A DNA stretch of 64,000 bases from positions 2,170,001-2,234,000 of the forward strand of contig JAHBVO010000001.1 of assembly GCA_019637435.1 (NCBI GenBank), read 5' to 3'. The translations under genes and the position numbers were made by a program. The stretch's first letter is position 1, and each line of letters starts with the position of its first letter. Source of the stretch: Candidatus Obscuribacterales bacterium. Its GTDB lineage: Bacteria; Cyanobacteriota; Vampirovibrionia; Obscuribacterales; Obscuribacteraceae. Below are positions 52,901 through 60,116 of the stretch, piece after piece. The notes beneath the pieces were generated by a model, which worked only from the letters and a program-made list of their open reading frames with translations, searched no databases and was not told the origin of the DNA.

Positions 52901-52985
52901 GTCGCTCCTCGCGTTGGGTCTTGCGACACCTGGATTCCTGAATTACATGGTATCGAGCGCGCGTGATGCGAATCTATTCAGCTAG
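49983..52985 (+). CDS. Large membrane protein with VIT domain and degenerate von Willebrand A region
   Basis: 1000 residues from the ATG at 49983, with GGGAGG eight bases upstream. An acidic N-terminus is followed by about five membrane helices (ALGVLIVMGGILVPALTIST and others). A VIT domain covers residues about 355-450 (GLPKDAVISEMVLWINGVPK, then YQWVVGGRRDPALV). A vWA-like domain begins LVVVVDGSSAIAAHKDEIV, where the MIDAS motif DxSxS is incomplete. The protein ends in a Thr/Gly/Ala-rich linker and two C-terminal helices. The helices-VIT-vWA-helices order resembles the VIT proteins linked to XrtN/exosortase systems, but no exosortase is in the window. Function unknown. Confidence 0.75.
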   Translation: MIELEHDAERRPGSATGDSSTNNAQTESSEDYFAADCASAQNDKPDVSLRSIFFDKHIDGKPQTDSPQVSALGVLIVMGGILVPALTISTTLTANAYSVCGVLWRHWFETLIQFGLLVSVPAGIGFAWSKIKNNDMRRVRLIGYVIGLSLGSALLTAVITTASVVMKFPTMDHQGIDHIPEMSYLACVSWLAVLAASCVALQFRRHWPTKGAKRSSSVYVLIGAALSLLALVGSEARSACIRIAEKLVVAGTSEQQQNGLNFLRQIDCERDIKLDCSTARAFDLSGMFLRLDNEQNKKLYFLSTGQPYRFDLLDKAEFSALPDEMLGRNVIGDKVANLSMHRSLISGMLHPESLTSTIDWTFVFKNDGAEAREARAEIGLPKDAVISEMVLWINGVPKRATIASAERAKDAYQWVVGGRRDPALVTDLGKGRVLVQCYPVAPHAEVRIKISMKSSMKLDKAGEAVASLPTLLKSNFEVEGDHRVHLRSDRKLMLDLDNVRHVVANNGLHQVSGTLASAKRSRDSIDVRVHRDAKITPVAIKDPLDSRGYIVQQYVPTTSNKPDHLVVVVDGSSAIAAHKDEIVRQLSKIPHTIPTSLIVASEQYKDGMQFHEIDDAIKAMKQVNFKGGQENLGAVIKGAELAGETEGGAVLWIHGPQPALDKELYIIAPYLVKPKFYELSIEDSVTDVNEFFKNHQEIGPFTAVARNSSFEKDLGRFLRKWQADGVDYTLRYARTFDKPAALESSIYVQDEISRLYVAQRVRELVNKGNRWDAANLAVSYQVVTPVTSAVVLENSSDYARFGLHEAAATDGSDSILAKTAPKDGFRTSRINTVTSDSSDRTVATASGAQSLSGGDMMKGSDASAPSLVGATMGGQLVSAYAGDGTTLQGATNGTIATQGADATTIMGLNTAGTVRVNNLANLEALLNILANCLQVSGIGFGLVMLTLAFIKTDSMMPSLAVRLSRSSRVILGLSLLALGLATPGFLNYMVSSARDANLFS

Positions 52986-53020
52986 CGTTCGTCAATGACC
53001 GCTAACTGTTCGTCCGGATG

Positions 53021-53051
53021 AGGAGGTGATGCCATGAGCGAACTCAATTAA
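53021..53051 (+). other. Perfect 10-base Shine-Dalgarno sequence before a five-codon frame
   Basis: AGGAGGTGAT (53021-53030) is the exact complement of the usual 16S rRNA 3' end. Three bases later an ATG opens MSELN and a stop (53034-53051). The terminator at 53086 follows. It may be a genuine mini-frame, a ribosome trap at the end of the VIT-protein mRNA, or a remnant of a deleted gene. Confidence 0.4.
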
Positions 53052-53085
53052 CTTCGAGTACTACAGAGAATCAATCAGCGACATG

Positions 53086-53124
53086 AGAAGGTGACCATCC
53101 GGTCACCTTCTTGATTCTTGTTTT
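53086..53124 (+). terminator. Rho-independent terminator after the VIT-domain gene
   Basis: AGAAGGTGACC / GGTCACCTTCT form a perfect 11-bp stem with an ATCC tetraloop, followed by the T-rich tail TGATTCTTGTTTT. Confidence 0.85.
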
Positions 53125-53147
53125 GCGACTGCGAATTAACGAACAGA

Positions 53148-53357
53148 CTACCCGCTTTTCTTTTCATGTAAATCTATCATCGCGTCAATTTCTTCATTGA
53201 CGCAAATGTGGCATGTCCAGAAACGATTCATTACCGCCCATATGCCGCAGTCTTTCTTATCACAGGTTACGCGATGACATTTGAAACACTCGCGTCGAGT
53301 GGTGGCTTGAAGTTCTTCAAGGCATCGCATGCAGTATTTGACTTGATCCGGTTCCAT
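53148..53357 (-). CDS. Small zinc-ribbon protein with four CxxC-type pairs
   Basis: 69 residues from the ATG at 53357. Eight cysteines: CMRC, CFKC, CDKKDC and CHIC, spaced to bind two zinc ions, with a helix (NEEIDAMIDLHEKK) at the end. The open frame upstream of 53357 is Arg/Pro-rich and not protein-like. It resembles FYVE/RING-like or treble-clef modules in general shape. It may bind protein or nucleic acid; there is no known family. Confidence 0.65.
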   Translation of the reverse strand: MEPDQVKYCMRCLEELQATTRRECFKCHRVTCDKKDCGIWAVMNRFWTCHICVNEEIDAMIDLHEKKSG

Positions 53358-53660
53358 CGCTCGATTATAGCCGGTCCAACGATGCCGCGCGAGCACCGCC
53401 TGCAGGCGCACCGGAAACGGTGGCACTCTCACAATGTCTGGAATCGGTTGCGAACCTCAATACATTTATATAGCGCATATTTGCCTCTCTGTGCTCAACT
53501 GGTTTGCAGCCGGCAACGTAGCGTCTGACTGTGTTTTCGAAGCTCGCTGGAAAATATTGGGAACCTATGGTATGCCTCCCGCGTCATTTTTTGCATACAA
53601 GCTGCAGCGAATCGCGTGAAACATTACATGAGTTCTTATGAGGAGAACCGGGAGTACACT

Positions 53661-54353
53661 ATGAAAAGGACAGCACTTTTATCGAGTCTTATAGCAATTG
53701 GTTTGACTGCCATAAGCCTGCAGCCAGCTTCGGCGGAGAGCTTCAAAGATTTCCAACGGAGAATGCTCGGCTTTCAGGGCGGCTCTGCTGGTGACTACAT
53801 GACGATCTCCAACAATATGCGAGTCGGCATAAACAATGCAGCCAATCAGATTCAATCGAGAGTGTCGTCCGGACAGATGAGCCCCTATCAGGCTTCGGCT
53901 CTTCAAAACCAACTGTCGAACATTCAGGCTATGACGTCTCAAGCCGGTGCTGACCGTGTGTTTAGCACAGCCGAAGTTCAGAACTTGTTAGGTAACCTGC
54001 AACAAGTTAACAGTGCGATTGAGAGTTCAAACGGACTCGCACTCAATCCATATTTCAACGGTGGGTATGTCAACCCAGTATTCAATAACTATGGCGCGGT
54101 CTCAACCTATCAACAGCAGTTGTTAAACCAGATCAACTCCGCTCGAGTTTCAGACGCTCAACGTCGAGCCTGGTTGAATGAATACAATGGTTTTTCACCA
54201 TACATCAGCCAGAGATACATGCGCGGCGACTATGGAAACAACAAGTATGTGAAACGAATGGTCAAGTTGCAACAGCAAATTCGTGACAATCAGCGAATAG
54301 CGCATCGCTACGACCGTAACGGCGACGGACGCGTCGACCGAAAATGGAGGTAG
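53661..54353 (+). CDS. Exported Gln/Asn-rich protein with EF-hand-like C-terminus
   Basis: 230 residues from the ATG at 53661, which has GGGAG seven bases upstream and begins a clean signal peptide (ALLSSLIAIGLTAISLQPAS ending ASA). The mature part is helical and Gln/Asn/Ser-rich (NNAANQIQSRVSSGQMSPYQ, then ASALQNQLSNIQAM), with a YFNGGYVNPVFNNYG linker and a C-terminal helix. It ends in DRNGDGRVDRKWR, a calcium-loop-like DxNxDGxVD motif as in dockerin/EF-hand segments. Function unknown; probably periplasmic or surface-bound. Confidence 0.7.
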   Translation: MKRTALLSSLIAIGLTAISLQPASAESFKDFQRRMLGFQGGSAGDYMTISNNMRVGINNAANQIQSRVSSGQMSPYQASALQNQLSNIQAMTSQAGADRVFSTAEVQNLLGNLQQVNSAIESSNGLALNPYFNGGYVNPVFNNYGAVSTYQQQLLNQINSARVSDAQRRAWLNEYNGFSPYISQRYMRGDYGNNKYVKRMVKLQQQIRDNQRIAHRYDRNGDGRVDRKWR

Positions 54354-54431
54354 TTTCCAAACGGACGGTTGACGAAACTCATTACCGGTTAGTGTAACCA
54401 ATGACCTTTCAGTTCTTGACCATACATTTCG

Positions 54432-54470
54432 ACAGAGGCGCGCTTTTCGATGCGTGCCTCTGTTGTTTAT
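54432..54470 (+). terminator. Terminator after the EF-hand-like exported protein
   Basis: ACAGAGGCGCGC / GCGTGCCTCTGT form a 12-bp stem (one G-U) with an 8-base loop, followed by TGTTTAT. It lies between convergent genes. Confidence 0.7.
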
Positions 54471-54542
54471 CACTATGTAACCGTATGTGGTGGCAGCCTA
54501 GTGGCACGGCTCGCGTTCGTTGTCACCTCTCTGGTTCCACCC

Positions 54543-55397
54543 CTATGCAGTCAGTACTGTTCTCAATGCCCAGAGATCGGGGAAGCACTTCTTCGTCAGA
54601 GTTGAGCGCAGGTATCCGACGCCTTCGCTTCCGCCTGTGCCCTGCTTGAAGCCGATTATGCGCTCCACCACTGTAACATGGTGAGTTCGCCACAACATAA
54701 TAAGCTCGTCGAGATCGATTAGCCTCTCCGCTAAATCGTGGAGGTCCAGATACTTGTCGGGTTCGTCATAGAGCTTCGTAAGTTCGTTGATACGAATCTC
54801 CTGGTTTGGATCCGGGGCACCAGGTTCGATATCACCGCTTCTTGGGAGGTTGAAACCTTTTCGCTCAAGAGCTCTGTAAAACAATTCGCCTAGCGATGGA
54901 TCGTTGAACCGTTTCTGAAGTATTTCAAAGGCCTCGGTGTCACGGCTGAAATGCTGGAGCATTCTGGGTTCGCGCAATCCGGCCATGAATTCGATTTCTC
55001 TAAATTGACTGGATTGAAAACCGCTTGCCGGATTCAGTAAATTTCTGAAACCGAGAAAGTCCTTGGGTGACATCGTTTCCAATATATGAATTTGATTGAC
55101 CAGCACGCGAAGAATCTGAACGACACGGCGCATGTAAAACGTCGCTTTTCGAGGATTATCGTTATTGATCAACTCAACAACGGTATCCAGTTCGTGCAAG
55201 ATCAATTTAAACCAGAGTTCGTATGTCTGGTGGATTATGATGAACAGCGGTTCGTCATGATGCGCTGGGTCGGATTTGCAGATTTGCAGTTTCTTTAACT
55301 GCTCGACCATCAAATAACTATTGTAAGTCAGGGGCGTATGCCCGGCACCATATTCGGAACCAGCCGGTTTCGGTGCGTTGTCTGAAGTCTTAGTCAT
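54543..55397 (-). CDS. kynA: Tryptophan 2,3-dioxygenase
   Basis: Heme enzyme that opens tryptophan to N-formylkynurenine. 284 residues, normal for bacterial TDO. Family motifs: LTYNSYLMVEQLKKLQICKS, HDEPLFIIIHQTYELWFKLI (His of the active site), HELDTVVELIN, GFQSSQFREIEFMAGLR, HVTVVERIIGFKQGTGGSEG (proximal His and substrate loop) and YLRSTL. The rest of the kynurenine pathway is not in the window. It lies 22 bases downstream of the metallophosphoesterase on the same strand, so they may be co-transcribed. Confidence 0.95.
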   Translation of the reverse strand: MTKTSDNAPKPAGSEYGAGHTPLTYNSYLMVEQLKKLQICKSDPAHHDEPLFIIIHQTYELWFKLILHELDTVVELINNDNPRKATFYMRRVVQILRVLVNQIHILETMSPKDFLGFRNLLNPASGFQSSQFREIEFMAGLREPRMLQHFSRDTEAFEILQKRFNDPSLGELFYRALERKGFNLPRSGDIEPGAPDPNQEIRINELTKLYDEPDKYLDLHDLAERLIDLDELIMLWRTHHVTVVERIIGFKQGTGGSEGVGYLRSTLTKKCFPDLWALRTVLTA

Positions 55398-55419
55398 TTA
55401 GTGGCGTCCTCCGCATTGT

Positions 55420-56616
55420 CTAATTTTTCTTTTTTGTGCCGTACCAGGTTTTCTTCGATTTCTCAACTTTCTTAGAGTCAGTTGATTGTGCTTCAGGTTG
55501 ACCACCGGATGATGAATCGGCTGCGCCTGACTTGTTCGAATGCTTTTTATCTACTTTGCCTTTATGAGGGCGGTACGGCTGTGGTGTCATGCCACCATAC
55601 AAGGGCAGGACGGAGTCTTTATCTATAGGAGTTCCTTCACACAGTTTTATAAAATCGTGTGGATTCTTTTTGTGATAACTATAAGCGAAGGATGACTCAA
55701 GAAGGGCTTTTTCAGCCTTTTTCACCAGAGCTTTGTACGAGATGTGGTGGGTTTCCATCCGAATCTCATTGTTAGTTACTCTAAACACCTTGAAGGCGCA
55801 GGGGTAAGCTATCAGGCTCGGGCACGAAGCGTAAAATATACTGCTTTCTTTCTGAATAGCGTTGACCGGGACGTGACCACTGATTACCAGTTTTACATCC
55901 GACGAACCGGCGAGAATCTCCCTGACACTGGCACCATTGGTGATGTCATAGTCGCTGAACGGTGGTCCGCCATCGTAAGGGCTCGGCGGCAGCGTGGGGT
56001 GGTGGCTGAAGACAATGGTAAACTGCGAGGCGTGCGTCGCCAGGTCCTTTTTCAACCATTGCAATTGCTCATCGCTCACGAAGCCGCTTTTTGAATTGTA
56101 CTTTGAGGTGTCCAGTCCGATGAGATGGACATTGTCCGCCAGGTTATATGACCAGTATGGAGCGGTGATATCGAAGTCTCGACCCTTCCAGTCAGGTCCG
56201 AACATGCGCATCTTTTCTTGTTCGCTTGATGATGTGATGTCGCATTCTCCAAGAACAAAATCCCATCTGCAATTCAGCGTTTGCATGATGTCGATAAAGA
56301 GATTCCAATTGGCTTCGTCTTTACCCGGTGATTCGATCATGTCGCCAACGAAAACGACGAAATCAAGATTTAAAGAGTTGATTGTCTTTACTGCATCTTG
56401 AAGAAACAGCTGGCTCTCGTTGTACAGGTAATAAGTGTCATCTACGCCGTGTGTGAGGTGGACGTCGCTGATTACAGCGAACGAAAACGGTTTTATCGCA
56501 GTCAGGGCGGCGCGGGCTTGTTGTGGAAATCCCAAAGTCGCCGCGGCGATCATAGATCCCAGAAAATCTCGGCGGCTTATTGCAATTTTGGAGTAACCTT
56601 TTCTCTCAGTTTGCAC
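55420..56616 (-). CDS. Tat-exported metallophosphoesterase-like protein
   Basis: 398 residues; GTG start. The N-terminus has a twin-arginine signal, ISRRDFLGSMIAAATLGF. The calcineurin-like phosphoesterase core follows: AVISDVHLTHG, VVFVGDMIESPG, FVLGECDITSS, IVFSHHPTLPPS and VISGHVPVNAI. The motif that is normally GNHD reads GECD, replacing the Asn/His pair used for metal and phosphate contact, so activity may differ. The last 60 residues are Lys/Ser-rich and disordered. It may be co-transcribed with kynA. Substrate unknown. Confidence 0.85.
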   Translation of the reverse strand: MQTERKGYSKIAISRRDFLGSMIAAATLGFPQQARAALTAIKPFSFAVISDVHLTHGVDDTYYLYNESQLFLQDAVKTINSLNLDFVVFVGDMIESPGKDEANWNLFIDIMQTLNCRWDFVLGECDITSSSEQEKMRMFGPDWKGRDFDITAPYWSYNLADNVHLIGLDTSKYNSKSGFVSDEQLQWLKKDLATHASQFTIVFSHHPTLPPSPYDGGPPFSDYDITNGASVREILAGSSDVKLVISGHVPVNAIQKESSIFYASCPSLIAYPCAFKVFRVTNNEIRMETHHISYKALVKKAEKALLESSFAYSYHKKNPHDFIKLCEGTPIDKDSVLPLYGGMTPQPYRPHKGKVDKKHSNKSGAADSSSGGQPEAQSTDSKKVEKSKKTWYGTKKKN

Positions 56617-56903
56617 CGTGAACGATTCCTTGTAACTGCTTCAACGGCATTGCAGACCCAATGCTTAACGTCTCTAAACAAGTCAGGAGCAGCGCAGCGA
56701 TTTCGGATCTCTCGCAGGAGCATAGTTTACTTGATTGTGCGCGTTTTTTTTGAACTGCTCCGACGAGTTGTTCGAGTTGGTCATGAATGTCAGGAATAAC
56801 CCTGAGCCCATTCAGAAATCATGCGGTTAGAATTGGAGAATTGATTGCCGCTAAACTGGCAGTTAGGCGTTGGAGTGCAACATCTTTCTTTGAGGTAGTC
56901 GTT

Positions 56904-57422
56904 TTGTCAAAAATAGCGGTCGCTGCACTTTTTGCTTCAGTAATAGCTTTCGGTCCGGCTCTAAATGCTGATGCTCAAAAGGGAGTCGGTGTAAAAGTTC
57001 ACGATGGTATCACTGTCAAAGACACCAAGAAGGCTAAGCTTGAAGCGAATACGTATCTTAACGAGGCCGATAAGCTCCGGGTGGCAAATCAGCTGGATCA
57101 AGCGGTCCAAAAGTATCAGAAGGCTATGCGGACTTACCCGATGGAAGCCGATATATACAAAAACCTTGGCGGTACCTATGCGCAAATGGGCAAGTTTCAA
57201 GATGCCGAAGCTACCCTGAAGCAAGGTACAAAACTGTTTCCTAAAGAGTGGTTGATGTGGAACAACTATGCAGTTGTTCTTTTGAACCTCAACAAAAAGG
57301 AAGAATGTAAAGCCGCTATTAAGCAGGCTATGGCGTGCCATCCTCCTGCAGACAAAGTCGAGGAGATGAACATAACCTTGAAAACACTGGAAGGCACGAA
57401 GAGCAAAACTGCGACGAAATAG
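56904..57422 (+). CDS. Exported TPR protein
   Basis: 172 residues starting at TTG 56904, selected because GAGGT lies seven bases upstream and the next residues form a signal peptide (IAVAALFASVIAFGPALNAD). The mature part has about three tetratricopeptide repeats: LRVANQLDQAVQKYQKAMRT, IYKNLGGTYAQMGKFQDAEA and MWNNYAVVLLNLNKKEECKA. It likely acts as a periplasmic scaffold. The upstream frame to 56787 is not needed. It is convergent with folE. Confidence 0.75.
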   Translation: MSKIAVAALFASVIAFGPALNADAQKGVGVKVHDGITVKDTKKAKLEANTYLNEADKLRVANQLDQAVQKYQKAMRTYPMEADIYKNLGGTYAQMGKFQDAEATLKQGTKLFPKEWLMWNNYAVVLLNLNKKEECKAAIKQAMACHPPADKVEEMNITLKTLEGTKSKTATK

Positions 57423-57433
57423 TCGCACCGACT

Positions 57434-57447
57434 CAAGCTTCGGCTTG
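57434..57447. terminator. UUCG-tetraloop hairpin between convergent genes
   Basis: CAAGC-TTCG-GCTTG between the TPR gene and folE. The stem is short (5 bp) and no T-run follows, so it is at best a weak terminator. Confidence 0.3.
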
Positions 57448-57470
57448 TGAAGAGAGAGCTATTCTGCCAG

Positions 57471-58184
57471 TTAGCGCTCCAGAAGCTGCATGATTTCGAG
57501 TCGAGCATTGCGGTCCTCTTTCAAGAGCCCGCGTGTCGTCATCGTGGTGGTCATGCTGCCGGGCTTCTTGATGCCACGGATAGACATGCACAGGTGCTCG
57601 GCATTCAGGATTACGAGCACGCCTTGTGGTTGCAAAGCTTCGACCATTGCATCGGCGATCTCCGCAGTCATGCGCTCCTGAACCTGCAGGCGGCGGGCGG
57701 CCAACTCCACTACTCGAGCAATCTTCGATAGACCGGTTATGCGACCATCCTTGGGGATATAGGCTACATCCGCTTTCCCGACGAAGGGAACCATGTGATG
57801 CTCGCATACTGTTGCAAACGGAATGCCTTTGACGATTACCGGATCTTCGCTGCCCTCTTCGAATTCGCAGGTCACTTCCGATGCCGGATTGATGCCGGTT
57901 CCGTACAAAAGCTCGCGGTACATGCGTGCCACGCGTGAAGGTGTGTCCAGTAAACCCGGACGATTGACATCCTCGCCGACCGCCTCAAGTATTAGTTTGA
58001 CTCCCAGAGCCATCTTTTCCATATCCGGCACTTGCTGCGCTTTCGATGATTCCGTTTTGCTCGGAATCACTCCAGCAGACGAGTTTGGCGCAAACGAAAT
58101 ACATGTGTTTATGCGCTTGTGACCTTCCCGCGTGGCCGAGTGTTTGGCTTCTGAAAAGATTGTCGATTCTGGTTTCTGGTTCAT
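57471..58184 (-). CDS. folE: GTP cyclohydrolase I
   Basis: Makes dihydroneopterin triphosphate from GTP, the first step to folate and pterins. 237 residues, with a 50-residue polar extension before the conserved core (starting near MEKMALGVKLILEAVGEDVN); an internal ATG at 58022 would give a normal-length enzyme. Motifs: PGLLDTPSRVARMYRELLYG, zinc and active-site region FATVCEHHMVPFVGK, GLSKIARVVELAARRLQVQE, and NAEHLCMSIRGIKKPGS with the second zinc cysteine. The family call is firm. Confidence 0.96.
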   Translation of the reverse strand: MNQKPESTIFSEAKHSATREGHKRINTCISFAPNSSAGVIPSKTESSKAQQVPDMEKMALGVKLILEAVGEDVNRPGLLDTPSRVARMYRELLYGTGINPASEVTCEFEEGSEDPVIVKGIPFATVCEHHMVPFVGKADVAYIPKDGRITGLSKIARVVELAARRLQVQERMTAEIADAMVEALQPQGVLVILNAEHLCMSIRGIKKPGSMTTTMTTRGLLKEDRNARLEIMQLLER

Positions 58185-58510
58185 TTATACGGCTCCTGGT
58201 GGTTCTAGAACCACACAGACAGTTTATCCCTTCTTGGCATCAAACGAATTGGATTCGTTGAACTTCATGTCAACTGTTAAGCAAAGTCACGCATATCGAT
58301 TGCATGTTCGCTCAATGCTTAGCAGATTTTAAGCGGTCCTCAGTTCACGTCTACGTTAAGTCCCGCTTGTGATCAACGATTCGCTCGAATAGCTTTCTCT
58401 CATCCTCGCAAAAATCGCGCCGCGTCTAGGTATACTGAATACGCCCTTACACGGGCAGGCACTAGGTTGTGTGCGGATAGATATTTCAAGTTTAGTAAGG
58501 GGATATTGGG
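58185..58510. other. Divergent intergenic region folE / fabZ
   Basis: No gene seen. A TATACT at 58432-58437 could be the -10 box for fabZ-lpxA, with no good -35. A small stem GCCC/GGGC follows in the predicted 5' UTR. AAGGGGATATTGGG directly precedes the fabZ ATG. Confidence 0.3.
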
Positions 58511-58996
58511 ATGACGACTGAAACGGCTATGGAGCCCATACATGGATTGGACATTTGCGAAATCAAAGAATTGATTCCGCACCGCTATCCCTTCCTTCTT
58601 GTCGACAGAGTTACCTATGCAGAGCCAGGCGTCAAAGCAATCGGCTACAAAAATTTGACAGCGAACGAGCAATTCTTCGAGGGACATTTCCCTTTCAAAC
58701 CGATTATGCCTGGAGTGCTCATGGTAGAGGCACTGGCGCAACTGGCTTGTATCGCGATTCTCCTGAAGCCCGAATATAAGGATAGCCTCGGTGTCTTCAC
58801 CGGTATCGACGGATTCAAATTCAGAGCGATGGTTGAACCGGGCGATCGGCTCGATATGGAAGTCGAACTCTTGAAGATGAAAGGGCCGCTCGGCAAGCTG
58901 AAAGGCATTGCCAAGGTCGGCGACAAGATTGCCTGCCAGGGTGAAATCTCTTTCTCGATTCTCGATAAGAGTAAATTGAAAACCATCAAAGCTTAA
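58511..58996 (+). CDS. fabZ: 3-hydroxyacyl-ACP dehydratase FabZ
   Basis: 161-residue hot-dog-fold dehydratase of fatty acid synthesis. Motifs: LIPHRYPFLLVDRVTY, the catalytic His in EGHFPFKPIMPGVLMVEALA with the Glu in VEALAQ, and FRAMVEPGDRLDMEVEL. The gene lies 64 bases before lpxA, the common pairing in lipid A biosynthesis where both act on 3-hydroxyacyl-ACP. Confidence 0.97.
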   Translation: MTTETAMEPIHGLDICEIKELIPHRYPFLLVDRVTYAEPGVKAIGYKNLTANEQFFEGHFPFKPIMPGVLMVEALAQLACIAILLKPEYKDSLGVFTGIDGFKFRAMVEPGDRLDMEVELLKMKGPLGKLKGIAKVGDKIACQGEISFSILDKSKLKTIKA

Positions 58997-59060
58997 ACAA
59001 ACCGAGGCGCTAAACAGCCTCTACTTGCCATTCGAAACACACTCTAGAGGAACAAAGATA

Positions 59061-59930
59061 ATGAGCATTCATCCATCTGCCATCATCAGCGATGGCGCCC
59101 AAATTCATGAAAGCGCAGTCATAGGACCTGGAGTCGTAATCGGTCCAAACGTCAAAATCGGCAAGGGAACTAAGATTGGGCCGCATGCCATCATAGATGG
59201 TGTGACGACGATCGGAGAGGATTGCAATATCTTCGCTGGCGCGAGTATCGGTTTAGAGCCTCAAGATTTGAGCTACAAAGATGAGCCTACCGGCGTAATA
59301 ATCGGCGACCGTTGCACGATTCGTGAGTATGTCACCATTCACAGAGCGACCAAGGAAGGCTTCACCACACTCGGTGACGACAGCTTCTTGATGAACTATG
59401 TTCACCTTGCTCACAACTGCCAGGTCGGCAAGCATGTGATCATGGCCAATGCCGCTTCTCTTGCCGGTTACGTCGAGGTCGGCGATTATACGGTCATGTC
59501 CGGATTCGTTATCATGCACCAGTTTATTCGCATCGGGCGATTCTGCATGCTGAGCGGCATGACCGGTTCGCGTCTGGACTTGCCGCCATTCAGCACGCTG
59601 GATGGGCGTCCGGCCATGTTCCGCGGAGTTAACTCCGTCGGAATGAAGCGCGCCAGAATCGCTCCGAACGTTCGTACCGCGATCAAGGAAGCTTACCGAA
59701 TTATCTATCGCTCCGGACTCAATATCTCCAACGCGCTTGCGCGCGTAGAAGAAGAAATCGAGCAGCACGACGAAGTGAAGGAAATTATCGCGTTCTTCCG
59801 TACCACCAAGCGTGGTGTCGCCGGAGCCATGGCTGAAGGTGAAGGCGAAGATGAGGAAGGTGGGATAGTGCCCAGCAAACAGCGCCGTGATTACGGAGCT
59901 TTGACCGAGAGCGGTGCGGGAGCGGTTTAA
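59061..59930 (+). CDS. lpxA: UDP-N-acetylglucosamine acyltransferase LpxA
   Basis: First committed step of lipid A biosynthesis, a cytoplasmic left-handed beta-helix trimer. 289 residues from the ATG at 59061, which has GAGGA upstream. Hexapeptide repeats run from IHPSAIISDGAQIHESAVIG onward, with active-site His in NYVHLAHNCQVGKHVIM and MHQFIRIGRFCMLSG. The C-terminal helices are followed by an unusual acidic/Gly tail of about 35 residues (MAEGEGEDEEGGIVPSKQRR). Together with fabZ it shows that the organism builds an LPS outer membrane. Confidence 0.96.
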   Translation: MSIHPSAIISDGAQIHESAVIGPGVVIGPNVKIGKGTKIGPHAIIDGVTTIGEDCNIFAGASIGLEPQDLSYKDEPTGVIIGDRCTIREYVTIHRATKEGFTTLGDDSFLMNYVHLAHNCQVGKHVIMANAASLAGYVEVGDYTVMSGFVIMHQFIRIGRFCMLSGMTGSRLDLPPFSTLDGRPAMFRGVNSVGMKRARIAPNVRTAIKEAYRIIYRSGLNISNALARVEEEIEQHDEVKEIIAFFRTTKRGVAGAMAEGEGEDEEGGIVPSKQRRDYGALTESGAGAV

Positions 59931-59988
59931 CTTTCACGAACTGAGAATTGTTCGAACTGCTATTAGTTTTTCCGACTAAATGCTGAAG

Positions 59989-60016
59989 ACCGGCGTCACT
60001 GGCGCCGGTTTTTCTT
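59989..60016 (+). terminator. Rho-independent terminator after fabZ-lpxA
   Basis: ACCGGCG / CGCCGGT stem (7 bp) with a 7-base loop followed directly by TTTTTCTT. Confidence 0.85.
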
Positions 60017-60116
60017 ATCTTTGAATACACAGGTCTGTATGAAACTGATTCGATCAGGCAAGCGAGGATGGGGCTTCGGGTGGTAAAGTTAGTTCTGAGT
60101 ATGTGGAATCCGATAC

